From Vicia villosa (Eukaryota > Streptophyta > Magnoliopsida > Fabales > Fabaceae): 64,000 nt of DNA. The notes beneath the pieces are model-generated. The model was given only the letters and a program-made list of their open reading frames with translations. It ran no database searches and was not told where the DNA came from. The DNA is taken from NCBI RefSeq assembly GCF_029867415.1, contig NW_026705229.1, positions 62,001 to 126,000 on the forward strand, read 5' to 3'. Numbering within the stretch: position 1 is the first letter of the stretch; each line of letters begins with the position of its first letter. The translations under genes were made by a program, and so were the position numbers. This document shows positions 35,341 through 47,657 of the stretch, piece after piece.

Positions 35341-35404
35341 TGGTGTGGTGGTTAGTTTATACGCTTGTGAGGGGGATGTCATGGGTTCGAGCCTCCCCTC
35401 CAAC
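35341..35404 (+). other. tRNA-like segment in left LTR of element D
   Basis: GTGGTGGTTAGTTTATACGC resembles a tRNA D-arm. About 27 nt later GGGTTCGAGCC is a perfect RNA polymerase III box B (GWTCRANNC), and the segment ends CCTCCAAC. The copy in the right LTR is at 49,552-49,614. Not a full tRNA: anticodon arm and acceptor pairing are poor. Confidence 0.55.
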
Positions 35405-36511
35405 ATTATTTTTTATTGAATAGCCATATTCCTTGATCCCATGCGCCTGCAGCCTGGTCGTACACCATAATCCCTCAACATCCATCCATTAAATCACCAA
35501 CCACCTAGATCTAACGCGCCCAGGATCTAATGCCTATACCATAAACCCTCAGCTACGCCACACTAAATAAAAATCTCTAATTACTATTTTCTTTTAATTA
35601 TTTATTTATAATTATATAATTATCTTTTTTAATATTTATTTATATTTATAAATCTAATTCTTTTTAATTAAATTAAAACATGATAAGTATTAAAATTTAA
35701 TTTATTATTCGTTTTGACTAAATCTATTGGACGCGATGGGTAATAATCGATTATTTAATTATTTAATCAATTAAAATAAAAATACATTTTATTTTGCTAA
35801 AAGGTTTTAACCATCTTATTGGTTACGATGATTATCATACTTCCTTTTAAAAATTCGTTATTATTTGTAATCGAAGCTATTGGTTATGAGGGATAACGAT
35901 GAAATTAAATAATTAATTTCTAAAAATCATTTATTTGCTATTAGTGATGATCGAACCTATCGATTAGAATTGTTAGCAATCCCCTACTAATCTATTAATT
36001 ATGGTGATCAAACCTATTGATCATTGCGATCAATAGTGCATATTTAAATATCAGGTTGTACGCCATTTAAAACACTTTTCATCTTCAAACCATAAATTTC
36101 AAACTATGGATTTTCATCACTTCGATAAGGCAATTCAAAATGTCTTCAAACAACCTCATATCAAATTTAAGGCGTACAACCCTGCCCCAAACTACGTAGA
36201 CTCTGATCCTCCATAAGGAGGTACGTAGGCACTTGGCAAGAAGGCGAGTCCCCTCCCCCAAAACCTCAATTCATTCAAATCTCGTTTTTGCCTTATTTAT
36301 TTCCTTAGCTATTAAACCTAATTATTTTAGCCACAAACCTTTGCCTAAACTCAAAACCTTTGGAAAGGGTTAAGGGTGCTTAACATCTTCCCTTGACTCG
36401 AATATAATAACTTACCCGAAATTCTCTAAAACTGCGTAGGGTTTCCTATTCTCCCTGGTAGAATAGGTGGCGACTCTAAAAGTCTTAATTTTTAGGGCAG
36501 GTTGCTACAGC

Positions 36512-36529
36512 TGGCGACTCTGCTGGGGA
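36512..36529 (+). other. Primer-binding site of element D
   Basis: TGGCGACTCTGCTGGGGA starts two bases after the left LTR and ends in the sequence complementary to a tRNA 3' end (TGG = CCA). Ogre elements are reported to use tRNA-Arg; the exact tRNA here would need a match to the host tRNA set. Confidence 0.75.
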
Positions 36530-36669
36530 TAACTATAATGGTGAATATTATGCTACTAGGTTTTGACAGGGTTTAGGTTTTTGGTTAATTATTAGGGTTT
36601 GGCTAATTTGCTAAGGTTAGGGTTTTGGATTGGGATTTAAGTTTTTCATTTTTCATTTAAATATTTCAT

Positions 36670-36700
<31 letters not shown>

Positions 36701-37604
36701 CAATTTCCATTTACAGTAATTATTTACAGCAATTTAAATAAATATTGGTTTATTTGAATATTTGTTTATTTGAATAATTGGGGTTAGGTTTTATTTAAAT
36801 ATTTAAAATTTTATTTATTTATTTATTCATTGCAATTTCATTTATTTACAGTAATCTAAATAAATATCTGTTTGATTGTATATTTATTTTTATTGTATCT
36901 TTGAATATAAATTGTTGTCTTTTTATTACATTTTTGGGATATAAATTGTTGTTAAAACCTAAGTGTGGGAATTATCCTTAAGACCAGGGGAGACTTGCAT
37001 CGCCTACGAGTCTTATTGATAATTCCACTCAGAGTGGGTTTAATATCCGGAAATGTCCAAAACGAGGCTTGACTTTGTTGAGGGCAGGACTTGGTATTTG
37101 GCTGATCTCTCTGAGAACCTACCCCTAAAATTCGAACCTCATCGACAAATGAGTTGTTCTAAAATCCAAAGAGACAAAAAGTCTCGGAGGCTACGAACGA
37201 CCCCATGAGACCTTCTAGAACATACCAATGGGAAGGATAGGCTCCCTAAACCGTTACGTCGAACCTATGAACTTAGGGTTTATGTGCTTATGTGTTTAAT
37301 TGTATGTTTTCATTATTTTTTTATCATATAATTGTTGCATTCATCATGCATCATGTGCATTCTTGCATCATGTCTTATCCACAGAAAAAAAAAGAAAAAT
37401 AATAAAAAAGGAGGATTTATTATATTTAATCAATGAATGTGGATAAGACATAAACACGAATAAAGCATATCATTCATGGCATGCATATCATTTTCATGGC
37501 ATTGAAAGAAGATTTCTCTTTTACCTCCAGAGCAAGAGACCATTGGGAAGGATAACCTAACATCCCGACCGTCTTATCAAACCAGATTTCAGCAAAAGAA
37601 ATCA
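36530..37604 (+). other. 5' untranslated region of element D
   Basis: Noncoding leader with a (TTTA)n microsatellite at 36,667-36,701, further ATTT repeats to about 36,850 and then more complex sequence. No ORF of note, so the ORF1 found upstream of gag in full Ogre elements is not seen. Confidence 0.5.
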
Positions 37605-39120
37605 ATGGATCAGCTAGAACAGAATCAAGCCGCCCTTCGTGAGGAGGTGAATCAACTAAAGGGGAGTGTGGAAGAGGTTAAAGGAGGTATGGCTCAGATG
37701 CTAGGATTCATGAAGGCTCTCCTGGATAAACAAGAAAAGGCAAAAGAGGTTCAGTCTGGGGAAACCCTAGTTCAGGATGAGATCCCCAACGACGAAAACC
37801 CGCTGCTAGGATTTGTGACAGGCTTCGGCCCTGCTAAGGACAGACCCCAGGTCCGATCTGTCAGGAGAACTATCCAATTCCAAGAGAAAGGAGAGACCTC
37901 TCAAGAAGGATTTTCCCCCCTCCACATACGAAAGGGACATCCCGCACAGTTCGCATTCCTGCTAACAATATCCTTGAGGATGACGATTACCTGGATCTAC
38001 AAAACGGAGCACAAGAGGTGGACAACACAGACCAAGCACCTCAAACGCAGCAGTCTTTTCCCAACTCTAGGGAAGAATCCAAGGACAATGAACAGATCAA
38101 GGCGCTAGAGGAGAGACTAAAGGTGGTAGAAGGATACGATGTTTTCGACGTGGATGCCTTCGAAATGAGCCTAGTCTCAGACTTGACTATCCCACACAAA
38201 TTCAAGGTTCCCGACTTTGAGAAATACAAAGGACTCACATGTCCGAGGAATCACTTGCGCATGTATGTGCGAAAAATGGCTGCCTATGTCCACGATCAAA
38301 AGCTGATGATACACTTCTTCCAAGATAGCTTAAGCGAAGTGTCTGTTGACTGGTACATGCAGTTGGAGAAATCTTATATCCAAAGTTGGAATGGCCTTGC
38401 TAACACATTCTTAAAGCAGTATAAGTACAACTTGGATATGGCTCCCAACCGGCTGCAACTGCAAAATCTATCACAAAAAAAGGATGAAGCATTCAAGGAA
38501 TATGCCCAAAGATGGCAAGAAATGGCTTCGCGAGTCCAACCTCCCTTGCTGGAAAAAGAAATGGTGGACATATTTATGGGTACTTTGCAAGGACCTTACT
38601 ACGATAAGATGGTCGGAAGCATATCTTAAGGGTTCTCGGACTTGGAAGTCATTGGTGAAAGGATTGAAAATGGGATTAAAAATGGGAAGATACAACAGGC
38701 ACCCTCAGGTTCCTATCACACAAAGAAGTCATACAATGGGAAAAAGGAACCCAACACTGTTGGGGCAATCCTGGTTAATCAGGCCCAACACTACAACGAA
38801 AGGATCAGCAGAAACAACAGGGTGACCAACGCACCTGGAGGTCCAAGCCAAAACGATCATTCACCCTGTTGCACATGCCACTGTCTCAAGCTTTGCAACA
38901 TCTGCTCAGTCAGAGCTTTATAACTCTGCTGCCTCCATATTCAGCTCCAGTTAACCCCGCTCCTGGGTACAAGCATCATGCTAGGTGCACTTATCATTCA
39001 GATAGCCCTGGTCATGATACAGAGGATTGTGGGCCGTTGAAACATAAGATCCAAGATTTAATTGAAGAAGGGCTCATTGAGTTCGAAGAGCCTCGCAAGT
39101 CTAATGCTATGGATGGCTAG
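37605..39120 (+). pseudogene. gag of element D (Ogre/Tat type), frameshifted
   Basis: Starts MDQLEQNQAALREEVNQLKG, a coiled-coil N-terminus typical of Tat/Ogre gag. The core includes PHKFKVPDFEKYKG, the YVRKMAAYVHD helix and SVDWYMQLE, a normal retrotransposon gag domain. The tail YHSDSPGHDTEDCGPLKHKI contains the Cys/His motif region just before protease in Ogre. The frame breaks in a C run at 37,915-37,920, a TAA occurs at 38,627-38,629, a second frame change lies near 38,865, and the reading ends at 39,118-39,120. No protease follows. The product would bind and package element RNA; this copy cannot make it. Confidence 0.85.
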
Positions 39121-41515
39121 AAGGAGGGCTTCTTAGATCATTAGTTTCGTTTTCGTTCGCAATTTCTTTTCTGTTTGTTTAAACATTGGTCTTACGACAT
39201 ACTCTATGTACTTTACAATAATCATTAATGCATTGCTTACGTTTGTCTTGATTTACTCCTGGTGTTTTAACTATATTTAAAACTATGTTTCTACTTGGTT
39301 TCTTCTTTGTGATATTCAACTCTCGTTAAAGTTGTATACCTTTAGAGGGAGGATGACGAAAACGATACCACAATCTCATACATTATGCTTTCAAACAGAC
39401 CGTGTTGACGATGTACAAGCATTGTTTCAATTCCTAAACAGTGGAGATATAAGGATGTTAATCCCTCGTCAACCCCTTTGAGCCTAAGAAGTAGGAGTTT
39501 TCCTTCACGTACAAAATAAAACCCTTAAAACATAACCTGGGGTAGGGTAGCTGCTCAGTTAACTTGATTATTCCAAGTTGTTCCTTTGAACATAATCACC
39601 GATGGTTCCCCGTCATCATTAAGTCTGGCAGTCAATATCCGCAAAGAAAAAGAAAAAACGATGCAAGGCCTGCTAAGTCAAAACCTATTAAGGAGACCTA
39701 GGAAAAATTGGGGCATCCCGCTGACTGTAGTTTCAAAATGAACAGTTCAGGCAAAAGTTAGGGATAACAAAGTCGAAAAGAGGTCACTACATACTCTCGA
39801 CAAAAGGAAAGTATTACAAAAAAGAGGATGACTGCCTTTGCAAATAAACTTTTGGTTTTTGAACCATCATAAATGTAAGTATTACAATTCCCAAAGTCTT
39901 TTGGAGCTTAAATGCATAGTTAACTAAGCATAGGACTGGAGAACATCACGAAGATTGGGATGGGTACAAATAAACTTTGAGCCATTATCCTTTGTTTCTT
40001 AAAACCGTGAACCAGGCCACGTTACAACCCTTAAAAGCCCTAACTGAAGCATGGTTAGTTCGAAAGCATACCGTTACCAAAAGGTATACTGACTCCTTAA
40101 GGTCTACTATAACTCTTGAGTAGATATCACTTTCTTAAAAACAAAAAAAACAAAAAAAATACTTCGTTCTACTCAAAAATGTTTTTAAGCTTTCAAGACA
40201 GACATTTGCATTCGCATCTTATGAATTTCATTATAAAGCACACTTGTCTATATAGATTCAAATGCTTAACATCAGGGAGACGTTGTATGGGGCATGGCTA
40301 ATGACTAAAAATCCTACCAACAGACGGAGTAGCTTTAGAAGCACATCAAAAAGAAGAAATGTCTCTTACGTCTGACTGGGTTGGCTAAAGGCTAATGTGT
40401 ACATGGGGCATGACCCGTCGTTATCCCATTTATCTGGGGAAATCTAATCAAGATCCATGGAATCTCTTAAAGACGCTGAATAGCCCATGGGGCAAGTCCA
40501 TTACCTGGGGGCACGCTTTAAAGGTCACTCAGTATCAGATGGTGTCAATACCACTCTCACATCCTTTCCAGGAACCTTTCTAGGTAGTTTTCTTTAAAAC
40601 ATCTCTTAACCTTCTCAGGTAGTCTTCTTTAAGACATGTTCAAATATTTCTTATCCTTTCTAGGAGCCTTGTTCAGATAGTCTTCTTTAAGACACATCTT
40701 CTCGTCCTTTCTATGAGTCTTTCCAGGTATTTCTCATGATTTTCGGGGATTTTTCCAGATAGTCTTCTCTAAGACATATCCCTTTCCAAGAACCTCTTTA
40801 GGTAGTCTTCTTTGAGACATTCCTTACCCTTTCTAGGAACCTTTTCAGGTAATCTTCTCCAAGATATCCCTCATCCTTTCCAGGAACCCCTCTGGGTAAT
40901 CTTCTTTAAGACATCTCTTAGCCGTTTCAGGCAGTTTTTTTCTCTAAAAACATTTCTCTTATCCTTCCACGAACCTTGTCAAACTTTGTTTAAAGTACAG
41001 TCTTCTTTAGGACGGTCTCTTATCCTTTCTAGGGTAATCTTCTTCAATATGTCTTTTCCTGAGTTTTGTTTAAAACACCACATTCCTTAAAACAGTCTTT
41101 ATCCTCTATAGGAATCTTTTGGCCCTCTTCACAAACATGTCTCCTTGAGCTTTGTTTAAAGCACAGTCTTGTTTAAGACAATTTCCTATCCTTTCCAAGA
41201 ACCTCTTCAGGTAATCTTCTAGAAGACGTCATCTCATTCTGAGTAATTAGAAAATTACTGTCCATCGGATGCGACCAAAACGCATGACTCATTCTGAAAA
41301 GCATCTGCTTCACATTCAAATCAATACTTAGCATCAAGGAGAGTGGTTTAACCAAAGGCGATCAAAGACTCTTGAATGGGAAACCACGTCCAGAGGGTTC
41401 TCCTAAATAGGGGCAAAATTTCGAGGATTACAGGGGCATACAATCAAGGATCCTATCGACTGGGGGCATATCTTTCTAGAATTCAAATACTGGGGCCGTG
41501 CATATCAGGTTCGTG
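39121..41515 (+). other. 3' noncoding region of element D, left part, with degenerate repeats
   Basis: No coding domain. From about 40,540 to 41,230 a degenerate unit of 50-70 bp recurs about ten times with the words CCTTTC(C/T)AGGAACC, TTCAGGTAGTCTTCTTTAAGA and ACAT. The same array continues beyond the nested solo LTR at about 46,915-47,440. Variable repeats of this kind are usual in Ogre 3' UTRs. Confidence 0.6.
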
Positions 41516-42235
41516 GCATGTGTCGCGGGGAAAATCGTTTGTGGGATGAGACACCTGATGCCTTCTTTGGGCTCGAGTGCTCAAGAAAAAAGATTTTTCT
41601 TTGTTTTTGTCACGACCAAACGTTTTATTGTTTCCAAAGTAGGAAAAGGAAAAAGTTGCAATAACCTAAAAAGATATGCAAAGCAAATAACACAAAATTA
41701 AAAGCAATGCAAAAGTGGGGGAGAGATTCTGGGTAAGAGGGTTAGTTATACGAAGGGAAGGTATTAGCACCCAACGTATCTATAGTACTCTATAGGTTTC
41801 TTTGTTATGTTCATTTCTTTCTATGTTATTGAGGAGATTCTTGTGAGATAGGTGGGACCTAAGGTGTTTGTTTGATTATGCTCGCAAAGATCATCGCAAT
41901 CTTCTGCATACATATCCCTTAGAGGGAATCAGAGCATCTGTAGCTCGGGGTCTATGGGTGCTAAGGTTTGAGAGGTTTGAGGGAGAAGTTTTGCTCGCCA
42001 AGGATACGAACTTGTGCCTACGTATTCTCAAAGGGATGTTGAGAAAGTCAGAGCAATCGTAGTTCCCACTTATGCTAGTGGAAGCAAAGGAAAAGAGACA
42101 AATGGCATCTCAATGTTTGATGTATCTAATCTATATCATCACATACATATGTTTGATTTTGTTTGAAATCTTTTCATTATAAGCCCTGGGTTGTGCCACT
42201 TATGGCGCTTAGAATGATAAAGATGTTTTTTTTGT

Positions 42236-42412
42236 TTAGCCAGCCTTGTGGCAAAAACTTTCAATGAAGTCAGCCTTGTGACAAAAAGTTTTGATTAATC
42301 AGCCAGCCTTGTGGCAAAAGTTTCGACGAAGCCAGCCTTGTGGCAAAAACTTTGATTAATCAGCCAGCCTGGTGGCAAAAGGTTTGATTGATTAGCCAGC
42401 CTTGTGGCAAAA
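42236..42412. repeat. Tandem array, six ~30-bp units (CAGCCTTGTGGCAAAA)
   Basis: The core CAGCCTTGTGGCAAAA recurs six times, with alternating TTTGATTAATCAGC and TTCGACGAAGC linkers. Inside the reverse solo LTR. Confidence 0.85.
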
Positions 42413-42525
42413 GAGAAATTTGATTGATTGATTGTTTGTGATGATATAGATGAGATACTCCTATCATAGAGATGATAAATGTCTAATCTCCTAGGGGTAT
42501 TTGTTTTGGATATTGGGGATGCTTA

Positions 42526-42815
42526 TAAGAAGCCCGTGGGTCCTTGTACGAAGCCCAAGAGGAGGCTATCCGAGGGTCTTTGCATTGTAAGCCCAAGAGG
42601 AGGCTATGGGAGGGACAATCGAGGGTCCTTGCATTGTAAGCGCAAGAGGAGGCTATGGGAGACACAAGTCGTTTGTATGAAGCCAAAGAGGAGGCATGGT
42701 ATAGTTGGTTTGAGCTCTTAGAGCGATTTCACCGGGAAACCATACTCTATGTCCTAACCTAAACTAAGGGAGATTCTTTGCACGAAGCCCAATAGGAGGC
42801 TATGGGGAACCTAGT
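42526..42815. repeat. Tandem array, ~60-bp units (AAGAGGAGGCTATGGGAG)
   Basis: Five or six units share AAGCCCAAGAGGAGGCTATG and GGGTCCTTG(C/T)A. Adjacent to the 30-bp array in the same LTR. Confidence 0.8.
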
Positions 42816-42827
42816 GTTGTACTAAGT

Positions 42828-42935
42828 TGAACAAGTATATATAACATGATCACAAATATGAACAAGTACGAACAAATATGAACAAGTACATGAACAAATA
42901 TGAACAAGTATGAACAGTTATATATGACAAGGTGT
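42828..42935. repeat. Short repeat GAACAA(G/A)TA
   Basis: Eight or so imperfect copies of a 10-20-bp word AATATGAACAAGTAC. It continues the mosaic of tandem arrays in the reverse solo LTR. It is followed by four dispersed copies of GGGACTTATAC...GGCCCAT between 43,012 and 43,420. Confidence 0.7.
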
Positions 42936-43904
42936 GTGTGTACAATGGAGTTTATGAAGGAAATATACCTGTAAGGATGATCCGTTTGTATACACGGGGG
43001 CTCGGGACTTATACTCGGGGAGAGGCCCATTGAGTTTATTCAAAAGCTATGTAAACAAGTATTTACAAGGGAGGTTGGGACTTATACCTACATGGAGGCC
43101 CATGGTATTTTTGGGAAGATTTAAAGAAAACCTTCATTTTTGATTTGTTATTCGAGGTTAAAAATCAAATTGATCGAGGTATGTACAAAAAGGTGTATGA
43201 ACAATGAAATACCTAATTTCATGTAAGGGAATGGGACTTATACCTATGTGGAGGCCCATCTTTTATTTTATAAAACATGGTTGATTGTTTTGTTAAAAGA
43301 CGCAAGGTTTCATCGTTTAAAAATAGTTTGAAAGTTTTGAAAGAAGTTTTCTGTTTAAACAAAAACTGTACAAAGAAAAAGGAATGGGACTTATACTCTC
43401 TAATATTCGAGAGGCCCATGTTTTATTTTGAAAATCAATTGATCAATCCAAAAAGATTTGATTAAGAGTTTTTTTTTTTGAAAAGAAAACCAAAAAGAAA
43501 TGGTTTATTGTTTTGAAAAACTTTGATTGTTTGTTTTAAAACAGTTTTGAATTTTGACAAAAGTCAACTTAATTAAGATAAAAACAAATTTTATGCTTAA
43601 TTAAGACCTAAGTGATTAGGGTTTGATCACAAAATATTTACAAGTGATTAAGTTTTGAAAATCAAGTGAAAAAACTATTTTTTAAAGTATTAAAAACATT
43701 TAAAAACAAGTCACTTTAAACTTAATAAAAACACATTAAATAAATATTTTTTGTGGTTTTTTTGGATATTCATAAAATATATATATTAAATGAGAAGTGT
43801 ACAAAAAATGAAGCAAAAATGAATTAATTTGATTGGTTAATTAATTAAGTGAAGTTGTGTAAAAAATGAAGAAAAATAAGTGTTAAAAAAATGGTTTTGT
43901 CTTC

Positions 43905-43973
43905 ACAAGGGCTTGAACCCACGCCCTTATGTTTATCATTCAAAAACATAACCAACTGGACCACGCGCATGGT
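43905..43973 (-). other. tRNA-like segment with perfect box A and box B in the reverse solo LTR
   Basis: On the - strand (LTR sense) TGGTCCAGTTGG fits the pol III box A consensus TRGYNNARNNG, and GGGTTCAAGCC fits box B. They are about 33-35 nt apart, as in real tRNA genes. The rest does not fold as a full tRNA. Confidence 0.6.
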
Positions 43974-46515
43974 CTGATAAACAAAGGCATTGAAAAGATT
44001 ATATTTTGAATCAATTTCCTAAATTCAGAACCAAAAATATGGCGCCAAGAACATGGATCCCTTTTGAATTTGAAAATTCTCAAAACTGAATTGTTTGGAT
44101 CAAGTGAATAGCCTATCTTGCTCGATTTTTCATAAGGAACATGATGGTACCATTTAATTTCATTTATTTTCACTCTAAGATCATTAATTTTCCGATGAAC
44201 ACGAAGAACCCTAATTCTGAGATTGATCATGAAATCGTGTATGATTGATGAATTATGAAATTGATTGAGGGTTAATGATCAATGATAGTGCAGAAACAAG
44301 ATGGCAAATCAATATTTCATTTATGATGCATGATTCATGGAGTTTGAAGTTCAAGAGGGCTTACCTTAAAAATGGAAAAACTGAGAATCGAATTCTGCAA
44401 GTGAGATGTTCCAGATGTTGTTTCTTGATCTGGACAGCTTCAATGATGATTATGGAACATGTTTGGATGCCTGGAATGGATTGAATTCATCTGGATCACT
44501 CCATGGAACCCGATCTGCAGTAGGGCCAAGTATGAATCGAGCTTGATGATTCTGAGGTTACAGGTTGATGATGAGTGTTTGGATAGTTCATATGTGACAT
44601 ATATGAGGTGTTGGAAGTGTTAGTTTGGACAGAATTGGCCTGGAATTGATTTTGGCATGATAAGGCTAGTGTTATGCATATTTGGAGGTTGAAGAGTGAT
44701 TCTGAGATTTGGGGTGTTTTGGGGTGTTTCTAAGGTTCAAACAACTTCCATATGATGTTTATGAGTTGTGGGAACCATCACTTTGCTCAGAACTCCAATG
44801 GTTTATAGGTTGGGATTTTTACCTCTTTTGAAAACTATGAAACTTGCAATTCAAGAAAGGTAGAGAAAACCTATGCTTATGAGGTTTTGGTGTGATTTGA
44901 AGAGTGGAAATGACCTATATTTATAGGCCAAGCTTTCTGAATACAAGCCTTTGCAAGTGGCTCAAAGAGTGATGATTTGGCTTAAGAGATAAAATGGAAT
45001 CTTTCACATTAAATGCATATGGTTAAAATGACTAAACCATGGTTAAAATTGGCTATGCTTCTTATCTCTTTCCCATCTGTCTACAAACCAGAAATATCTC
45101 CCAATTATTACATGTATATGTCATTGCTTGCATCATAAGGTAAAATAGTGCATAACTTTGGCAAAAATGACTTGAAATTTCAAGTGAAATGGTCACTAAT
45201 GGAGAAATTCAAAGCCATAGCTACACTCCATATTTTTTCATGCTCTTGGACATTTTGGAAAGCTCTTGTTATGTACTTCAAAATCCTAGTTGAAAGTTTC
45301 TTCAAGACCTTTAAGGAAATGGGTGAAAAAGATCCATGAACTTTGAAGAAAAATGAGATTTTAAGTGAAATTTTCAAAAGATGGTGACTTTGAAGCTCCA
45401 TATCTCTTAAATGGTTGATCTTATGGAAAAAAATTATTTGTGACAAAGTTGTTCATTGGATCAAAATCTACAACTTTCATGTTGGAAGTTTTTTTTCAGT
45501 TTGTAGGTGAAAGTTTGAGTTATTCCCTTCCAAAGGTTGGAAAAAACCATTGAAAAACACTTAGAAAATTTTCTAAGTATGGAAAGTCAAACTTTTGAAT
45601 TTTTGATTCTTGGTTGATTTTCTTGATTTTCCTTGATCAAATGACTTCATATATCATATATTGATGATTTAGAACTTCAAAAGTCATGTTTGACCAAAAT
45701 TTCCAAAAAGTCAATGGTGATCTTGTACAGTTGACTTTTTCAAACGAATCGTGTTTCTGGAGATTTCAAATGAACCAAGCTATCCTCACCAAATGAATGT
45801 TATGAATGGATCACATTGAATTATTGGAGGACCTTGAGCTATGGTTTAAGTTGTGGCACCATGTTCTGATTAAAAAGTCAGTTGTTCAGGTGAATTAGGT
45901 CAAAAACCCTAATTGTCGACCTGATGAAATTGATGACTGTGGATCTTGAATTGAGATACAATTTCCATTGGATATTGTCATAGGGATTATTTGAAGATGA
46001 TTGAAACCTTTGAGTGACTCCCTGGAGCTTTTTAGGGTTTCCCAAATGTGATCCCTGATTTTAGTCCCTGATAGTTCAGAACCCTAATCTGATGATTTGA
46101 AATTTCACTATTGATCAATCCTTGTGTAGGAGATGTCTTGAGCCAATAGATTAGGTCAAAATGATGTACTTGGGGTCTTGAGGTCATGTCCCAAGTCATT
46201 AGGTCAAATCCTGAGCAAAAGTCAGGAGTATGCTGTCTTCAGTCAAAACCCTAATCTAGTTGATTCAGAGCATTTGAGCTTGTTGAAATAAACCTTTGAG
46301 GATCAAATGTTGACTGTTGATGAAGATAGTTCATATGAGATGAAGGGATAACAAAACCTTAATTGTTACTTGTACTGATGAGAGATTTCTTGTTTAAATC
46401 CTGCTGAGTCACAAGTAGCAAACACAAGCTATGCAATTTGTTAGAGATGCAAATGATGCATATGCAAATGATATGAGGTGGTATCTTAGGTCAAAAATTG
46501 GGGTATGGCAGCATG

Positions 46516-47657
46516 ACGTGGTGAAATTCGAGCTCCCTCTAAGGATATTTCCTTCAGGTTAAGGGGTACGTCTCTCAAAATTTCTAATGTTGGGGAAATC
46601 ACGCTAGTATCACATAAGGAGCATTGTTGCGTAATTGGCCTTCCTACGCCTGTATTATTTATGACCTACAATGCGGGATTGTCATACATACATAACATAC
46701 AAGATCCTCATTTATTTTGAGAATCTCATTACATGACACATGCATCATGACATTGCATAAAATTAACGTTGCCTTTTCAGGTCACTTCATAATCAAAAGG
46801 ATATTATCATCCAAGTACGATGCAAATACGATCGTATCAACGATTCAATCTTAACACTCACATATACAATTCTGATGCTTCATTCCAAAGGCAATTCAGA
46901 GACAATCAAAGAATTTCTTATCCTTTTTAGGAACCTTTCTAGGTAGTCTTTTCCGAGACGCTTATCATCCTTTCTAGGAACCTTTCTATGTAGTCTTCTC
47001 TAAGACCTCTCTTATCCTCTCTAGGAGCCTTTCTAGGTCAGTCTTGTTTAATATATATCGAGATTAACCTTGTTTAAGACATAACATATCCTTTCTAGGA
47101 GCCTTTCTAGGTGAGTCTTTTTTAAGACATCTCATATCCTGTCTAAGAGCCTTTTCCAGGTGAGTCTTGTTTAAGGCGTATCCCAGCCTTTCTAGGTCAG
47201 TCTTGTTTAAGACATATCATACTTTTCTAAGTAACCCCCCTTAGAATATTTATCCGATCCTTCCTAAAACATCACTTTCCCTTTTAGGGATTTTTTTCAT
47301 TTAGTCTTCTCTAAGACATTTCTTCCCAAGCTTTGTTTAAAGCCTAATCTTCTCTGCGTCAATCATTGATATACCCTATTCAGGAACCTCTTCAGGTAGT
47401 CTTATGTAAGACATTACTTCATCTCTCCTCGGATACAATCAATGCGTATGATCCAAGTATGAAAATCATTTGCTTTATACACGCGTCTTGTCAAAACAAC
47501 TGGATGGCATCTTTAAGCCCATCTCCAAAATTGTTTCCTGCATCAGCAAGCGCAAATTTCTGGGTATTCTAGTGTTCAATCCTCTTCCACCGCATACTCC
47601 AACAGGCATACAAGCCGATCTACATCCTCCGGTTTAAGAAGATTGAACAGGGGCAGC
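46516..47657 (+). other. 3' noncoding region of element D, right part, and polypurine tract
   Basis: Contains the second half of the AGGTAGTCTTCT-type repeat array (about 46,915-47,440) and ends with a purine-rich tract AACAGGGGCAGC directly before the right LTR. No coding sequence. Confidence 0.6.

Larger units (their letters stand above)
33503..36509 (+). mobile_element. Left LTR of element D (3,007 bp)
   Basis: Begins TCTCATACCCC (second base changed from the TG of the right LTR) and ends GGTTGCTACA. It is collinear with the right LTR except for three differences: about 60 bp missing near 34,170 relative to 48,320-48,395, a long G run at 35,036, and absence of the hAT MITE. High identity elsewhere suggests a fairly recent insertion. 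Confidence 0.88.
41521..46510 (-). mobile_element. Reverse-oriented Ogre-type solo LTR (4,990 bp) inside element D
   Basis: On the - strand it starts TGCCATACCCCAATTTTTGA at 46,510 and ends at 41,521 (TGTCGCGGGG on the + strand). Perfect target duplications GCATG lie at 41,516-41,520 and 46,511-46,515. The + strand phrase GAAGGGAAGGTATTAGCACC (about 41,755) is the complement of the 'ggtgctagcaccttccc' block at 10,690. No internal region or second LTR is present, hence a solo LTR. It is the longest LTR here and has an unusual block of several distinct tandem arrays. Confidence 0.88.

Noticed and set aside
35198..35419. A 73-codon ORF conserved at 49,415-49,648
   Set aside because: The two copies are the two LTRs of element D; conservation reflects LTR identity, and the frame spans the tRNA-like module.
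40540..41230. Regularly spaced repeats considered as a CRISPR-like array
   Set aside because: Units are diverged, of variable length and without unique spacers; the DNA is plant nuclear and the array lies in a retrotransposon 3' region.
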